From assembly GCA_964384255.1 (NCBI GenBank), contig CAYLKH010000027.1:1-27154 (forward strand): a stretch of DNA of 27,154 nucleotides, in the 5' to 3' direction. Under the pieces are notes generated by a model. It ran no database searches, was not told the origin of the DNA, and saw only the letters and a program-made list of their open reading frames with translations. A program made the position numbers and the translations under genes. Shown here one piece after another: positions 1 through 8,171 of the stretch. The stretch is from SIG469 sp964384255. GTDB lineage: Bacteria; Bacillota; Clostridia; Oscillospirales; Oscillospiraceae. Within the stretch, counting starts at the first letter, position 1, and the number at the start of each line of letters is the position of its first letter.

Positions 1-252
1 GATATCAAGGACCTTAAGCCCGGCATGGAGCTTTCCGGCACTGTGCGCAACGTTATCGATATCGGCGTGTTTGTGGATATCGGCGGTCATCAGGACGGAC
101 TGGTCCATATATCCCAGGTATCCAACAAGTACATCAAGCACCCGTCAGAGGTCGTTTCCGTAGGCGATGTGGTCAAGGTCGTGGTGCTGGAAGTGGACGA
201 AAAGAAAAAGCGCATCTCCCTGTCCATGAAGCAGGTGAAGAATAGAGGTTAG
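1..252 (+). CDS. Tex-like S1 RNA-binding protein, C-terminal fragment (5' end outside window)
   Basis: The reading frame is open from base 1 and stops at 252, so only the last 83 codons are present. They form one S1 (OB-fold) RNA-binding domain that begins DIKDLKPGMELSGTV and contains GVFVDIGGHQDGLVHISQ, then VGDVVKVVVLEVD and KKKRISLSMK. This wording is characteristic of the C-terminal S1 domain of the Tex/YdcI family, nucleic-acid-binding proteins that carry a YqgF-like domain upstream. Other S1-repeat proteins (RpsA-like, PNPase) cannot be fully excluded from one domain. The internal ATG at 25 is not the start, because the domain runs upstream of it. No intrinsic terminator was seen after the stop. 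Confidence 0.8.
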   Translation, partial: DIKDLKPGMELSGTVRNVIDIGVFVDIGGHQDGLVHISQVSNKYIKHPSEVVSVGDVVKVVVLEVDEKKKRISLSMKQVKNRG

Positions 253-466
253 GGATCAGTGCCAGTGGGAGAAGTTTTTTCGCAGTAGGGCAGGGCTGTC
301 ATTGCGATGGCGAAGCCCGTGGCAATCTCGCCCCTTGCGTAATGCACGTATTTGTTTTAAACGCTCAAACCTTGCGTCAACAGAGGAAAACTAAAATGTG
401 TGCCGCAGGCACTCCTCATCTGTTATCTGTCATCTACCAACCCCTGACCCCTAAACGGAGGTAAAT
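253..466. repeat. Non-coding spacer resembling a decayed dispersed palindromic repeat
   Basis: This 214-bp gap holds no convincing gene. It contains a GTCATTGCGATGGCGAAG segment (about 298-315) followed by GTGGCAATCTCGCC (about 320-333), in which ATTGC and GCAAT form inverted arms. That resembles the widespread 'cattgcgag...caatctc' palindromic repeat seen in many bacterial genomes. Further on there is a GTGCC-GCA-GGCAC mini-hairpin (about 401-413) and low-information C-rich sequence. The spacer ends in the AACGGAGG ribosome binding site of the next gene. The repeat call rests on pattern memory, not on a search. Confidence 0.35.
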
Positions 467-1102
467 ATGGCTGAAATAGTTATTCTTATTTTTGAAATGA
501 TCGGCACCCTGTCTTTTGCGGTTTCCGGCGCCATGACCGGGGTCAAAAAGGGTGTGGACTTTTTCGGCGTTGTTATCCTCGGACTGGTGACAGCCACCGG
601 CGGCGGCATTATCCGTGATGTGGTGCTGGGCATCACTCCGCCCACCACCTTCGTCCAGCCCAGATACGCCATGGCTGCTATTATAATGTCTGCCATGGTT
701 TTTCTCCCGGTGGTCAGACGGTTTTTTCAGCGCAAAAGCCATATGTTCGACCTGATAATGTTCCTGTCCGACACCCTTGGCCTGAGCGTTTTTACCGTGG
801 TCGGTATCCAGACGGCAGTGACAGTCCAGGGGAGCAGCAGCGTTTTTCTGCTGGCCTTCGTTGGTGTTATCACCGGAGTCGGCGGCGGAATACTGCGTGA
901 CGTTCTCACCGGCAGCACGCCCTATGTGTTCGTCAAGCATTTTTATGCCTGCGCATCCCTCATAGGTGCGCTGGTGTGCATCTGGCTGTGGATATGGCTG
1001 GGTCATGCTATAGGCATGACCACAGGTGCCGCCGTCATTATCCTTCTTCGTATTCTGGCAGCCCGTTATCGCTGGAGCCTGCCCAAGGCCCATATGCAAT
1101 AG
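467..1102 (+). CDS. TRIC/YadS (UPF0126) family membrane protein, putative cation channel
   Basis: This 211-residue, highly hydrophobic protein has the internal two-fold repeat of the YadS/UPF0126 family. ATGGGIIRDVVLG lies in the first half and GVGGGILRDVLTG in the second. The GGG-(I/L)-RDV signature lines the pore of prokaryotic TRIC-type trimeric cation channels, and about seven transmembrane segments fit the length. Bacterial members have been described as cation (K+) channels, but the physiological role is poorly known and some relatives are annotated only as uncharacterised. The start ATG is preceded by CGGAGG at a suitable distance. It stands alone between the upstream spacer and the HtrA gene, with a 140-bp gap downstream. 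Confidence 0.85.
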   Translation: MAEIVILIFEMIGTLSFAVSGAMTGVKKGVDFFGVVILGLVTATGGGIIRDVVLGITPPTTFVQPRYAMAAIIMSAMVFLPVVRRFFQRKSHMFDLIMFLSDTLGLSVFTVVGIQTAVTVQGSSSVFLLAFVGVITGVGGGILRDVLTGSTPYVFVKHFYACASLIGALVCIWLWIWLGHAIGMTTGAAVIILLRILAARYRWSLPKAHMQ

Positions 1103-1140
1103 GTGACTTCTGTCTGGTCAGCAGTCACCCGATCCATGAT

Positions 1141-1169
1141 TTGAAAATAATTAAATTCCATGTCATAAA
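1141..1169 (+). promoter_or_regulatory. Possible promoter of the first HtrA gene
   Basis: TTGAAA (1141-1146) is followed after 17 bp by CATAAA (1164-1169), with TGT directly before the -10 (extended -10). The -10 is weak and the region is AT-rich throughout, so this is only a candidate. It gives a leader of about 70 nt before the ATG at 1243. Confidence 0.3.
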
Positions 1170-1242
1170 AAATACATAATTATCGTTTAATATCTGAATC
1201 ATAAGAGATGACCCAAAAACATAATTCCGGGAGGGTGTTAAA

Positions 1243-2799
1243 ATGTTTGAAAACAACACCAACAACAATGAAATGGAAAACGAATATATCGACCGTTCCT
1301 CCGAGCAGCCCATGACCGGGGCCGCTCCGGAGGTCGCCCCCGAACCCGTTATTGAGTCTGCTGAAGAGTCCGGTCCGGAAGCCTCCGGCGAACCCACCGC
1401 AGTACCCCACACTCAGGCTGTCCCTGTGCAGCCCGGGGTATGCGTGGAGCCTTCGTACCGGGAGATCGTAAGCGAACCCGACATTCCGAAAAAGAAAAGC
1501 CGCACCGGTCTGAAAATTGCCGCCATCGCCGTTGTCTGCGCCCTGGCAGGCTCCATCGGCGGCGGCGCTCTGGCAGGCAAGCTGGTGTCCGACCGTCTGA
1601 CCGCAGAAAAGCCCGATGCCCAGATCGCGCAGGCCGTTGACGAATCTGCCGTCTCCGGCTCCGACGAGTCTGTGTCCGATGTGGCCGTGGCCGCGCCTAT
1701 TACCGTCACCTCCAATGACAGCAGCATTACCATGACCCCTGCCGACATTTATGAAAAATACGCCAGCGCCGTGGTCGGCATCAACTGTGAGACTGCCACC
1801 AACGTTTTTGGTCAGGTATCTACCACCGCGTCCAGCGGCTCCGGCTTTATAATCACTGCCGACGGATATGTTGTCACCAACTGCCATGTTGTTGAAGATG
1901 CCAACGTAATAACCGTTATGCTCAAGGACGAAACGTCCTATCCCGCCGAACTGGTCGGTTATGACGACGAAAACGATGTGGCCCTTTTGAAGATCGAAGC
2001 TACCGGCCTGCCCACCGTCGCCATAGGCAATTCCGACGATCTTAAGGTCGGCGAGCAGGTGGTCGCCATAGGCAATCCTCTGGGCGAGCTTACCCACACC
2101 CTTACCGTCGGCTACGTCAGCTCTCTCGACCGGGAGATCAACACCGACGGCAACCCCATCAATATGCTCCAAACCGACGCGGCCATCAACTCCGGCAACT
2201 CCGGCGGCCCCCTGTTTGACAGCAACGGCAACGTCATTGGCATCACCACCGCAAAATACGCATCCAGCACAGTCGAAGGTCTTGGCTTTGCCATCCCCAT
2301 CAACGACGCCATGAACATCGTTTATTCTCTCCAGCAGTACGGATACGTTAAGGGCAAACCCAGCTTCGGTATTGAAGTCGGCACCCTCAATCTGAGCTAC
2401 GCTTCCTATTATGGTATGCCCGTCGGCTGCGTTATCAACAGCGTAAACTCCGGCTCCTGTGCCGAAACTGCCGGTATGCAGGCAGGGGATATAATCACCA
2501 GGCTTGGAGATGTGGATATCAAATCCGTCACCGAGCTGTCAGCCGAGCTGAAAAACTATAAAGCGGGCGACACTATCCAGGTCACCCTGTACCGCCAAAC
2601 CGAGTATATTACCCTCTCGGTCATTCTTGACGAAAAGCTGCCCGATTATATGCTGGAAGACGATTCCGAGACTGAAACTCAGCAGCAACAGCAGCAAAGC
2701 CAGAGCGGATACTTTAACCCATACTCCTTCTTCTTTGGCAGCGGCAGCAACAGCAGCGGAAGCTACAGCAGCAGCTCTTATAAGGGTCCTGCCGCCTGA
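1243..2799 (+). CDS. htrA: Membrane-anchored HtrA/DegP-like serine protease with PDZ domain
   Basis: The 518-residue protein begins with an acidic, Pro/Glu-rich cytoplasmic segment (about 1-80), then a basic stretch KKKSRTGLK and a single membrane anchor (about 90-112, Ala/Gly-rich). A trypsin-like domain follows. The catalytic triad is visible: His215 in TNCHVV, Asp245 in NDVALLK and Ser320 in GNSGGPL. One PDZ domain occupies about 375-470. The C-terminus is unusual, with a Gln run and a Ser/Gly/Tyr-rich tail of about 45 residues. HtrA proteases degrade or refold damaged envelope proteins outside the cell. Ribosome binding site GGGAGG lies 8 bp before the ATG. A strong hairpin terminator follows at 2822. 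A paralogue lies on the other strand at 8739-10022. Confidence 0.93.
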   Translation: MFENNTNNNEMENEYIDRSSEQPMTGAAPEVAPEPVIESAEESGPEASGEPTAVPHTQAVPVQPGVCVEPSYREIVSEPDIPKKKSRTGLKIAAIAVVCALAGSIGGGALAGKLVSDRLTAEKPDAQIAQAVDESAVSGSDESVSDVAVAAPITVTSNDSSITMTPADIYEKYASAVVGINCETATNVFGQVSTTASSGSGFIITADGYVVTNCHVVEDANVITVMLKDETSYPAELVGYDDENDVALLKIEATGLPTVAIGNSDDLKVGEQVVAIGNPLGELTHTLTVGYVSSLDREINTDGNPINMLQTDAAINSGNSGGPLFDSNGNVIGITTAKYASSTVEGLGFAIPINDAMNIVYSLQQYGYVKGKPSFGIEVGTLNLSYASYYGMPVGCVINSVNSGSCAETAGMQAGDIITRLGDVDIKSVTELSAELKNYKAGDTIQVTLYRQTEYITLSVILDEKLPDYMLEDDSETETQQQQQQSQSGYFNPYSFFFGSGSNSSGSYSSSSYKGPAA

Positions 2800-2821
2800 G
2801 GCTGGCAACACGAATATTACT

Positions 2822-2869
2822 CAGGGGCCAGTGAGACGATCTCACTGGCCCCTGTTGTTGATATTTTTG
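2822..2869 (+). terminator. Intrinsic terminator after the first HtrA gene
   Basis: A perfect 15-bp stem (2822-2836 with 2840-2854) around a CGA loop is followed by the T-rich tract TTGTTGATATTTTTG. It begins 22 bp past the HtrA stop codon. The T-rich tail overlaps the -35 region of the next promoter. Confidence 0.85.
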
Positions 2870-2886
2870 ATCTTCCGTGGTATACT
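2858..2886 (+). promoter_or_regulatory. Promoter of the ABC-F gene
   Basis: TTGATA (2858-2863), a 17-bp spacer, then TATACT (2881-2886) with TGG immediately upstream (extended -10). Predicted transcription start is about 2892-2894, giving a leader of about 110 nt before the ATG at 3004. It begins inside the tail of the upstream terminator. Confidence 0.6.
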
Positions 2887-2893
2887 TGACCTG

Positions 2894-2975
2894 CAAACAA
2901 CACAGGTTCGTCCGTTCCGGGTCGGGATCGGATGTCCAAAAGCATCTGCCCCAGGCAGCGGTGTTGTTTGTTTTT
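2894..2975 (+). promoter_or_regulatory. Candidate transcription attenuator in the ABC-F leader
   Basis: CAAACAACAC (2894-2903), at the predicted 5' end of the transcript, is perfectly complementary to GTGTTGTTTG (2961-2970), which is followed at once by TTTTT (2971-2975). This is a terminator shape located before the ATG at 3004. Between the arms a small hairpin, CTGCC-CCA-GGCAG (2946-2958), and GATG/CATC pairs could form competing structures. An ATG at 2932 inside the leader is in frame with the ABC-F gene and meets no stop. Leader attenuation is well known for antibiotic-resistance ABC-F genes; its use here is inference. Confidence 0.45.
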
Positions 2976-3003
2976 CATACTTTCTTTTGAAAGGAACGAC
3001 ACC

Positions 3004-4773
3004 ATGCTTTTATCCGCTGAAAACATTAGCAAAAACTATGGCATGAAGCAGCTGCTGGACGGCGCGACCCTCCATATGGACGAGCGCCAGAAGATCGGCA
3101 TTATCGGCCTGAACGGGACCGGCAAAAGCACCCTGTTAAAGATCCTGTCCGGTCTTGAATACCCGGACGAGGGTTCTGTCACCCTGCGGCGCAACGCCCA
3201 GATCTCCTATCTGCCCCAGTCTCCCCAGATGGACGACAACGCCACGGTGCTTCAGCAGGTATTTTCCCATATGCCTGACGAGTTTCGGGTCTTGAACGAA
3301 TACGAGGTCAAATCCATGCTGACAAAGCTGGGCATCACCGACTTCGACGCCAAAACCGGTACCCTTTCCGGCGGCCAGCGCAAGCGCGTGGCCCTGGCCT
3401 CGGCCCTTATCCATCCGGCGGATATCCTTATTCTCGACGAACCCACCAACCATCTGGACGCCGAAATGACCGCATGGTTGGAAGACCGGCTCAAAAAGTT
3501 TACCGGTGGCCTGATCATGGTCACCCATGACCGCTATTTTCTCCAACGTGTGGTGACGGGGATCGTCGAGCTTTATCGCGGCCGCCTTTATTTTTACGAA
3601 GCCAATTATTCCACCTATCTTGAGCTTAAGGCTCAGCGGTATGATATGGCCCTGGCATCCGAGCGCAAGCGTCAGGCCATACTCCGGGTGGAGACAGCCT
3701 GGATATCCCGGGGCTGCCGGGCCAGAAGCACCAAAAGCCGCGAGCGCATCCAGCGCTATAACGAGCTTTTGGCCGTTGACGCTCCCGAGGCCGACAGCCA
3801 GGTCCAGATAGCGACCGCCGCCAGCCGTCTGGGGCGAAAGCTGGTTGAGCTGGACCATGTCTCGGCAGTTTTCGGCGACCGCACCGTTATCAGAGATTTT
3901 TCCTATAACATACGCCGGGATGACCGCATCGGCATCGTTGGTAAAAACGGCGCAGGAAAATCCACCCTGCTCAACCTCATCTCCGGTAAGCTGACCCCCA
4001 CCGGCGGCAGCGTTTCAACAGGGGCTACAGTCCGGCTGGGTCATTTTTCTCAGGAAGGTAAGGAAATAGACACCAGTCTTACGGTTTACGACTATATCTG
4101 CCAGATCGCCAACAAGCTGGAAACCAGCGAAGGCACCGTTACCGCCAGCCGCATGCTGGAACAGTTTCTCTTTACCGTCGATATGCAGCGAAGCCCGGTT
4201 TCCAGCCTCAGCGGCGGCGAGCGCAGAAGGCTGTATTTGCTGGGCATCCTTATGTCAGCGCCCAACATTCTGCTGCTTGACGAGCCAACCAACGACCTGG
4301 ACATTGAGACTCTGACCATTCTCGAAGAATACCTTGATACCTTCCCCGGGGCAGTTATCGCCGTTTCCCACGACCGATATTTCCTTGACAAAACCTCCTC
4401 TGTCATATTTGAAGTATCCGACGGGACCGTGACCCAATACGTAGGCAACTACACCGAATATCTGGAAAAGCGGCCCCGGGAGCAGGAAGGAAAGCCAGCC
4501 TCCTCCAAGGCTCAGCCCCGGCCCCACAGCGCCCAGAAAAAGCTCAGATTTTCATATATGGAGCAGCGGGAATACGAAACCATCGACAGCGATATCGCCG
4601 CCCTCGAGCAGCAGATCGCCGAAACCGAAAGCGACATTTCCGCCGCCGCCAGCGACTATATTCTGGTAATGGAGCTTACGGAAAAGCTACAGCAGCTTCA
4701 AACCCAGCTGGACAAAAAAACCGAGCGTTGGGTCTATCTGACCGATCTGGCCGAGCAGATCGCCGCCCAATAA
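3004..4773 (+). CDS. ABC-F family ATPase (Uup-like), ribosome-associated
   Basis: Two ABC domains lie in one 589-residue chain with no membrane segment. Domain 1 has Walker A GLNGTGKS (35-42), signature LSGGQRKR (from 121) and Walker B LILDEPTNHLD (Asp145, Glu146). Domain 2 has GKNGAGKS (313-320), LSGGERRR (from 402) and LLLDEPTNDLD (Asp426, Glu427). A basic linker with AWISRGCRARSTKSRERIQ joins them, and a C-terminal coiled coil of about 75 residues follows; both point to the Uup subgroup. ABC-F proteins act on the ribosome or, for Uup, on branched DNA and translation. I chose ATG 3004 because GAAAGGA lies 8 bp before it and MLLSAENISKNYG is the family's usual start. The open frame reaches back to ATG 2932, but that ATG lacks a good ribosome binding site. 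Confidence 0.9.
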   Translation: MLLSAENISKNYGMKQLLDGATLHMDERQKIGIIGLNGTGKSTLLKILSGLEYPDEGSVTLRRNAQISYLPQSPQMDDNATVLQQVFSHMPDEFRVLNEYEVKSMLTKLGITDFDAKTGTLSGGQRKRVALASALIHPADILILDEPTNHLDAEMTAWLEDRLKKFTGGLIMVTHDRYFLQRVVTGIVELYRGRLYFYEANYSTYLELKAQRYDMALASERKRQAILRVETAWISRGCRARSTKSRERIQRYNELLAVDAPEADSQVQIATAASRLGRKLVELDHVSAVFGDRTVIRDFSYNIRRDDRIGIVGKNGAGKSTLLNLISGKLTPTGGSVSTGATVRLGHFSQEGKEIDTSLTVYDYICQIANKLETSEGTVTASRMLEQFLFTVDMQRSPVSSLSGGERRRLYLLGILMSAPNILLLDEPTNDLDIETLTILEEYLDTFPGAVIAVSHDRYFLDKTSSVIFEVSDGTVTQYVGNYTEYLEKRPREQEGKPASSKAQPRPHSAQKKLRFSYMEQREYETIDSDIAALEQQIAETESDISAAASDYILVMELTEKLQQLQTQLDKKTERWVYLTDLAEQIAAQ

Positions 4774-4833
4774 GCTTTATTGTTGCATATGGAGTTCGTA
4801 TCAAAATTCGTTCTTTTCATACATTATTGCCAA

Positions 4834-4862
4834 TTGTACTCGTGCTGAAATTTTGCTAAAAT
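4834..4862 (+). promoter_or_regulatory. Promoter of the SulP gene
   Basis: TTGTAC (4834-4839), 17 bp, TAAAAT (4857-4862). It is the best sigma-A-type match in the 144-bp gap and sits about 55 bp before the ATG at 4918. Confidence 0.5.
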
Positions 4863-4917
4863 TAATGGCCGTGATCCATGGTGACCACAGATAATTGAAT
4901 GTAAAGGACTTCAGGTT

Positions 4918-6564
4918 ATGAACGAACTGAAACCCATGCTGTTCCGTTCCATGAAGGGATACAGCAAAAAGCAATTTGTAAGCGATCTTATCGCAGGCGT
5001 TATTGTCGCCATCATTGCTCTCCCCCTGTCCATCGCTTTGGCCCTGGCCTCCGGCGTAGGCCCGGAGGAAGGTCTGTATACTGCCATTGTGGCCGGATTT
5101 TTGATATCCTTCTTCGGCGGCAGCACCGTCCAGATCGCCGGACCCACCGCCGCATTTGCCACCATCGTCGCGGGGATAGTTGCCGAAAACGGCATGGACG
5201 GTCTTGTGTTCGCCACCATCATGGCCGGCATACTCCTTATCCTCATGGGCGTTTTCAAGCTGGGAAGCCTTATTAAATACATACCCTACACCATTACCAC
5301 AGGCTTTACAGCCGGTATCGCCGTGACCATCGTGGTGGGTCAGCTTAAGGATTTCTTTGGGCTCACCTATCCCGCCGGACTCAGCCCCATCGAAACCGTC
5401 GAAAAAATCGAGGCCGTTGTCTCAAACTTTTCAACCCTGAACCTCTGGGCCGTAGCCGTAGGTGTCGTGGCTCTGGCCATCCTTATTGTCTGGCCCATGA
5501 TACCCGGCCTGCGCAGGATACCCGGCTCACTGGTAGCCGTTCTGGCAGGCATCGCCATGGTCAGGCTCTTCCGGCTGCCGGTAAACACCATTGGCGACCT
5601 TTATTCCGTCAGCGGCGGTCTGCCCACCTTCCACCTTCCCGTCGTGTCCTACGGTCTGGCCCGCTCTGTCCTTCCCGATGCCTTTACCATCGCAGTCCTG
5701 GCGGCCATCGAATCCCTGCTGTCCTGCGTTGTGGCCGACGGTATGACCAATTCAAAGCACAGTTCCAACGCCGAGCTGGTGGCCCAGGGTCTGGGCAATC
5801 TGGGTTCCGCCCTGTTTGGCGGTATCCCCGCCACCGGTGCCATCGCCCGCACCGCCGCCAATATCAAAAACGGCGGTCGTACTCCCGTGGCCGGTATGGT
5901 CCACGCTGTGGTCCTGCTGCTTATCCTTCTGCTGCTGATGCCCTATGCCTCCCTTATCCCCATGCCGGTCATCGCGGCCATCCTTTTCATCGTTGCCTAC
6001 AATATGTGCCAGTGGAGGCCCTTTGTCAGCCTTGTCAAAACCGCTCCCAAAAGCGACATTTTTGTCCTGCTGCTGACCTTTGTATTAACGGTCGTGTTCG
6101 ACCTGGTGGTTGCCATCGGAGTTGGCATAGTCCTCGCCTGCGTGCTGTTTATGAAGCGCATGGGCGACGAAGCCGAGGTTCGTGGCTGGCAGTATATTGA
6201 ACCCGAGACTGACGATACCTCCGATCTCCGTCCTGTTCCTCTGGGTGTCCGTATTTACGAGATCAGCGGTCCCCTGTTCTTTGGTGCCACCGAAGGCATT
6301 GGCCGCATAAGTGTAAAAAGCTTTACCCGTTGTCTGGTTTTGCGTATGCGCAGCGTACCCGCCATAGATGCCACCGCTATGAACGCGCTGATATCCCTTT
6401 ATCAACGGCTGGAAAAGCAGGGCATCGTCCTGATATTTTCCCACGTCAACGAGCAGCCCATGGCCGCCATGGAAAAGGCCGGATTTGTGGATATGGTAGG
6501 CCGCGAAAACTTCCTGCCCCACATTGACGAAGCTCTGGAATATGCCGCAAAAATCGCCGAATGA
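4918..6564 (+). CDS. SulP family anion transporter with C-terminal STAS domain
   Basis: This 548-residue membrane protein has the SulP (SLC26-like) architecture. Its N-terminal sulfate-transporter core contains IALPLSIALALASGVGPEEG and STVQIAGPTAAFATI, and GGIPATGAIARTAANIKNGG lies mid-protein. A cytoplasmic STAS domain occupies about residues 440-545 (VRIYEISGPLFFGA, RMRSVPAIDATAMNAL). Bacterial SulP proteins move sulfate, bicarbonate, C4-dicarboxylates or other anions; the substrate here cannot be told from sequence. Ribosome binding site AAAGGA lies 9 bp before the ATG. The gene has its own promoter candidate and ends at a hairpin shared with the convergent AraC gene. There are no sulfate-assimilation genes nearby, so sulfate is not favoured over bicarbonate. 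Confidence 0.92.
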   Translation: MNELKPMLFRSMKGYSKKQFVSDLIAGVIVAIIALPLSIALALASGVGPEEGLYTAIVAGFLISFFGGSTVQIAGPTAAFATIVAGIVAENGMDGLVFATIMAGILLILMGVFKLGSLIKYIPYTITTGFTAGIAVTIVVGQLKDFFGLTYPAGLSPIETVEKIEAVVSNFSTLNLWAVAVGVVALAILIVWPMIPGLRRIPGSLVAVLAGIAMVRLFRLPVNTIGDLYSVSGGLPTFHLPVVSYGLARSVLPDAFTIAVLAAIESLLSCVVADGMTNSKHSSNAELVAQGLGNLGSALFGGIPATGAIARTAANIKNGGRTPVAGMVHAVVLLLILLLLMPYASLIPMPVIAAILFIVAYNMCQWRPFVSLVKTAPKSDIFVLLLTFVLTVVFDLVVAIGVGIVLACVLFMKRMGDEAEVRGWQYIEPETDDTSDLRPVPLGVRIYEISGPLFFGATEGIGRISVKSFTRCLVLRMRSVPAIDATAMNALISLYQRLEKQGIVLIFSHVNEQPMAAMEKAGFVDMVGRENFLPHIDEALEYAAKIAE

Positions 6565-6581
6565 CCCATTTCACCATAACC

Positions 6582-6620
6582 GCAAAGGGACTGTTGCAAC
6601 TTTGGCAACAGTCCCTTTGC
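6582..6620. terminator. Long hairpin between convergent SulP and AraC genes
   Basis: A perfect 16-bp stem (6582-6597 with 6605-6620) encloses a 7-nt loop. It lies between the SulP stop (6564) and the AraC-gene stop (6653). It lacks a clean T-run, though T-rich sequence follows on the plus strand. It probably acts as a bidirectional terminator. Confidence 0.65.
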
Positions 6621-6652
6621 AGTCGTTTGTGCTGATTATTGATGGGTAGTCT

Positions 6653-8008
6653 CTATCCCCTGCTGTCCTCCGCCGCCCGATAGGCGTCCCGGTAAGCGCT
6701 GGGGGTAATACCTTCGTAGCGTTTAAATACCCGGGCAAGGGTCCATCCGCTGTAATATCCCACCCGCTCTCCGATCTCTGCCACCGAAAGAGAGGTCCCG
6801 GTAAGCAACCGCTTTGCTTCGCTAATGCGGGTAGTATGGAGATAATCCAACAGATTCATGCCCGTGCTTTCTTTAAACATTCGGGAAAGATAGCTGCGGC
6901 TTTTGCCCATTTCGTCGCAGATTATTTCGACGCTGAGGGCCGGGTTCTGATAATTGGCCGCAACAAACCGGACCACCTTACCGGCGGTACCTTTGATTTC
7001 GCTGTCGCTGTGATTAAAAAAGCTGTCCAGCTTCAGATAAACCTCTTCAACGATAGCAATGAGCTGATTCGGGTCCTTGGCCGACTTGATGCTTTCAAGG
7101 TCCTCTGCAATGCTGCCGCCCCGGGCGCACACAGCCGAGGTCGTTATCATAAGCAGATCCGCCGTCGCCTCGATGCGGGATTCGATAAAGGGTTTCAGCG
7201 CCCGCCTTCCGCTCAGATCGTCTTCAAGCAGCTCCTGGATCTTGTCTCTGGTCAGCTGAAATGCCACGTCAAATTCATGGGCCACAACGGCGTTGAGGTA
7301 TTGCTTTTCGACGCTCATGGTCATAAACTGGTGCGAATCCGGGTCCTGGGGCGAATAGTTGGGAAAATCCTCCATAGTCAGTATTCTGGCACCTGGAGGG
7401 AGAGACATGGTGTATTCCCTCATATCCATCAGGGACTGGAACGCCCCCCGGAGAGCATCGGCATTTTCTACCGGACCGGCCACGCATATAACGGGGCCGA
7501 CGCGGCACCGTTCTCCGATGCTTATGCTTGCCTGGCGGCAGGCTTCGACCACAAGGTCAAACGCTTCGTCGGCCGGCAGTCTGGCACCGGCGGAAACCAG
7601 AATAATGTTCTCCCCCCGGGCAGTAAAGTGGTTAAGCCCAAACCGGTGGGACAGCAGCCCATCCAGTATTCCCCGGGCGGCAGAAGCCTCGGCCGCTGCC
7701 GCTCCCGGCAACCGGGTAAGCACCAGCAGGAATATACCGTCGTCAATATTGAGGCCATATTTCTCAGCCAGCGCCGCAGGGGTCATGCTGTCAACAGCGT
7801 TGCCCCAAAGCAGCTTTTCGATGGCCAGTTCCCGCAGCTGCTGCTCCCTGGCGTTCAGCCTGCGCTGAAGCCGCAAACACTCGGAATAAAGATATTTAGA
7901 TGTCAGGGTCAGGCGCTCTTCTGTGCCGCTGCCCTCGGGAATGTAGCCTTCGGGCAAAATGCCATCAAGCTCCTCAATGGAAAATCCAGCGTCTATCCGT
8001 TCCGGCAT
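6653..8008 (-). CDS. AraC-family transcriptional regulator
   Basis: The 451-residue protein has a C-terminal AraC-type double helix-turn-helix in its last 100 residues (VEIICDEMGKSRSYLSRMFK, then GTSLSVAEIGERVGYYSGWTLARVFKRYEG), which binds DNA. The N-terminal 340 residues carry no sugar-binding cupin and no receiver domain. The middle part, with its FLLVLTRLPG and RVGPVICVAGP segments, resembles the nucleotide-cyclase-like middle region of some YesN-type regulators, but I cannot name the ligand. I moved the start to ATG 8008 because GGGAGGG (8015-8021) lies 6 bp before it. A TTG at 8050 would add 14 residues but has no ribosome binding site. The target is unknown; the palindrome in its own promoter suggests autoregulation. 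Confidence 0.85.
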   Translation of the reverse strand: MPERIDAGFSIEELDGILPEGYIPEGSGTEERLTLTSKYLYSECLRLQRRLNAREQQLRELAIEKLLWGNAVDSMTPAALAEKYGLNIDDGIFLLVLTRLPGAAAAEASAARGILDGLLSHRFGLNHFTARGENIILVSAGARLPADEAFDLVVEACRQASISIGERCRVGPVICVAGPVENADALRGAFQSLMDMREYTMSLPPGARILTMEDFPNYSPQDPDSHQFMTMSVEKQYLNAVVAHEFDVAFQLTRDKIQELLEDDLSGRRALKPFIESRIEATADLLMITTSAVCARGGSIAEDLESIKSAKDPNQLIAIVEEVYLKLDSFFNHSDSEIKGTAGKVVRFVAANYQNPALSVEIICDEMGKSRSYLSRMFKESTGMNLLDYLHTTRISEAKRLLTGTSLSVAEIGERVGYYSGWTLARVFKRYEGITPSAYRDAYRAAEDSRG

Positions 8009-8096
8009 TCCCAGCCCTCCCGTCTGGTAAAAATCGTTTAGATGCATCAATTATAAACTACAGGCAACAATTTGTAAATAAACCAGGGGAGGATTC

Positions 8097-8130
8097 TGTA
8101 TAAATGTCAAATTTTGTAGCTACAATTTGT
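8097..8130 (-). promoter_or_regulatory. Promoter and palindromic operator candidate of the AraC gene
   Basis: Read on the minus strand, TTGTAG (plus 8120-8125) and TATACA (plus 8097-8102) are 17 bp apart. The -35 is embedded in the perfect 12-bp palindrome TTGTAGCTACAA (8114-8125). The nonamer ACAATTTGT occurs at 8122-8130 and again at 8067-8075, nearer the start codon. Direct repeats plus a palindrome over the -35 fit a regulator-binding site, probably for the gene's own product (inference). Confidence 0.4.
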
Positions 8131-8171
8131 GCGATTTGAGCAAACGATTCTGTTCATTTGTAGCCTTTGCC

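Noticed and set aside
1102..1129. GGTGACT/AGTCACC inverted repeat after the TRIC-like gene as terminator
   Set aside because: Only 7 bp with a 14-nt loop and no T-run; it overlaps the stop codon.
2932..3003. ABC-F start at ATG 2932
   Set aside because: No good ribosome binding site, and the 24 added residues do not look like an ABC-F N-terminus; kept only as a possible leader effect.
6836..8041. Plus-strand open frame of 401 codons over the AraC gene
   Set aside because: The minus-strand protein has a good AraC helix-turn-helix and a ribosome binding site; the plus-strand translation has no recognisable domain.
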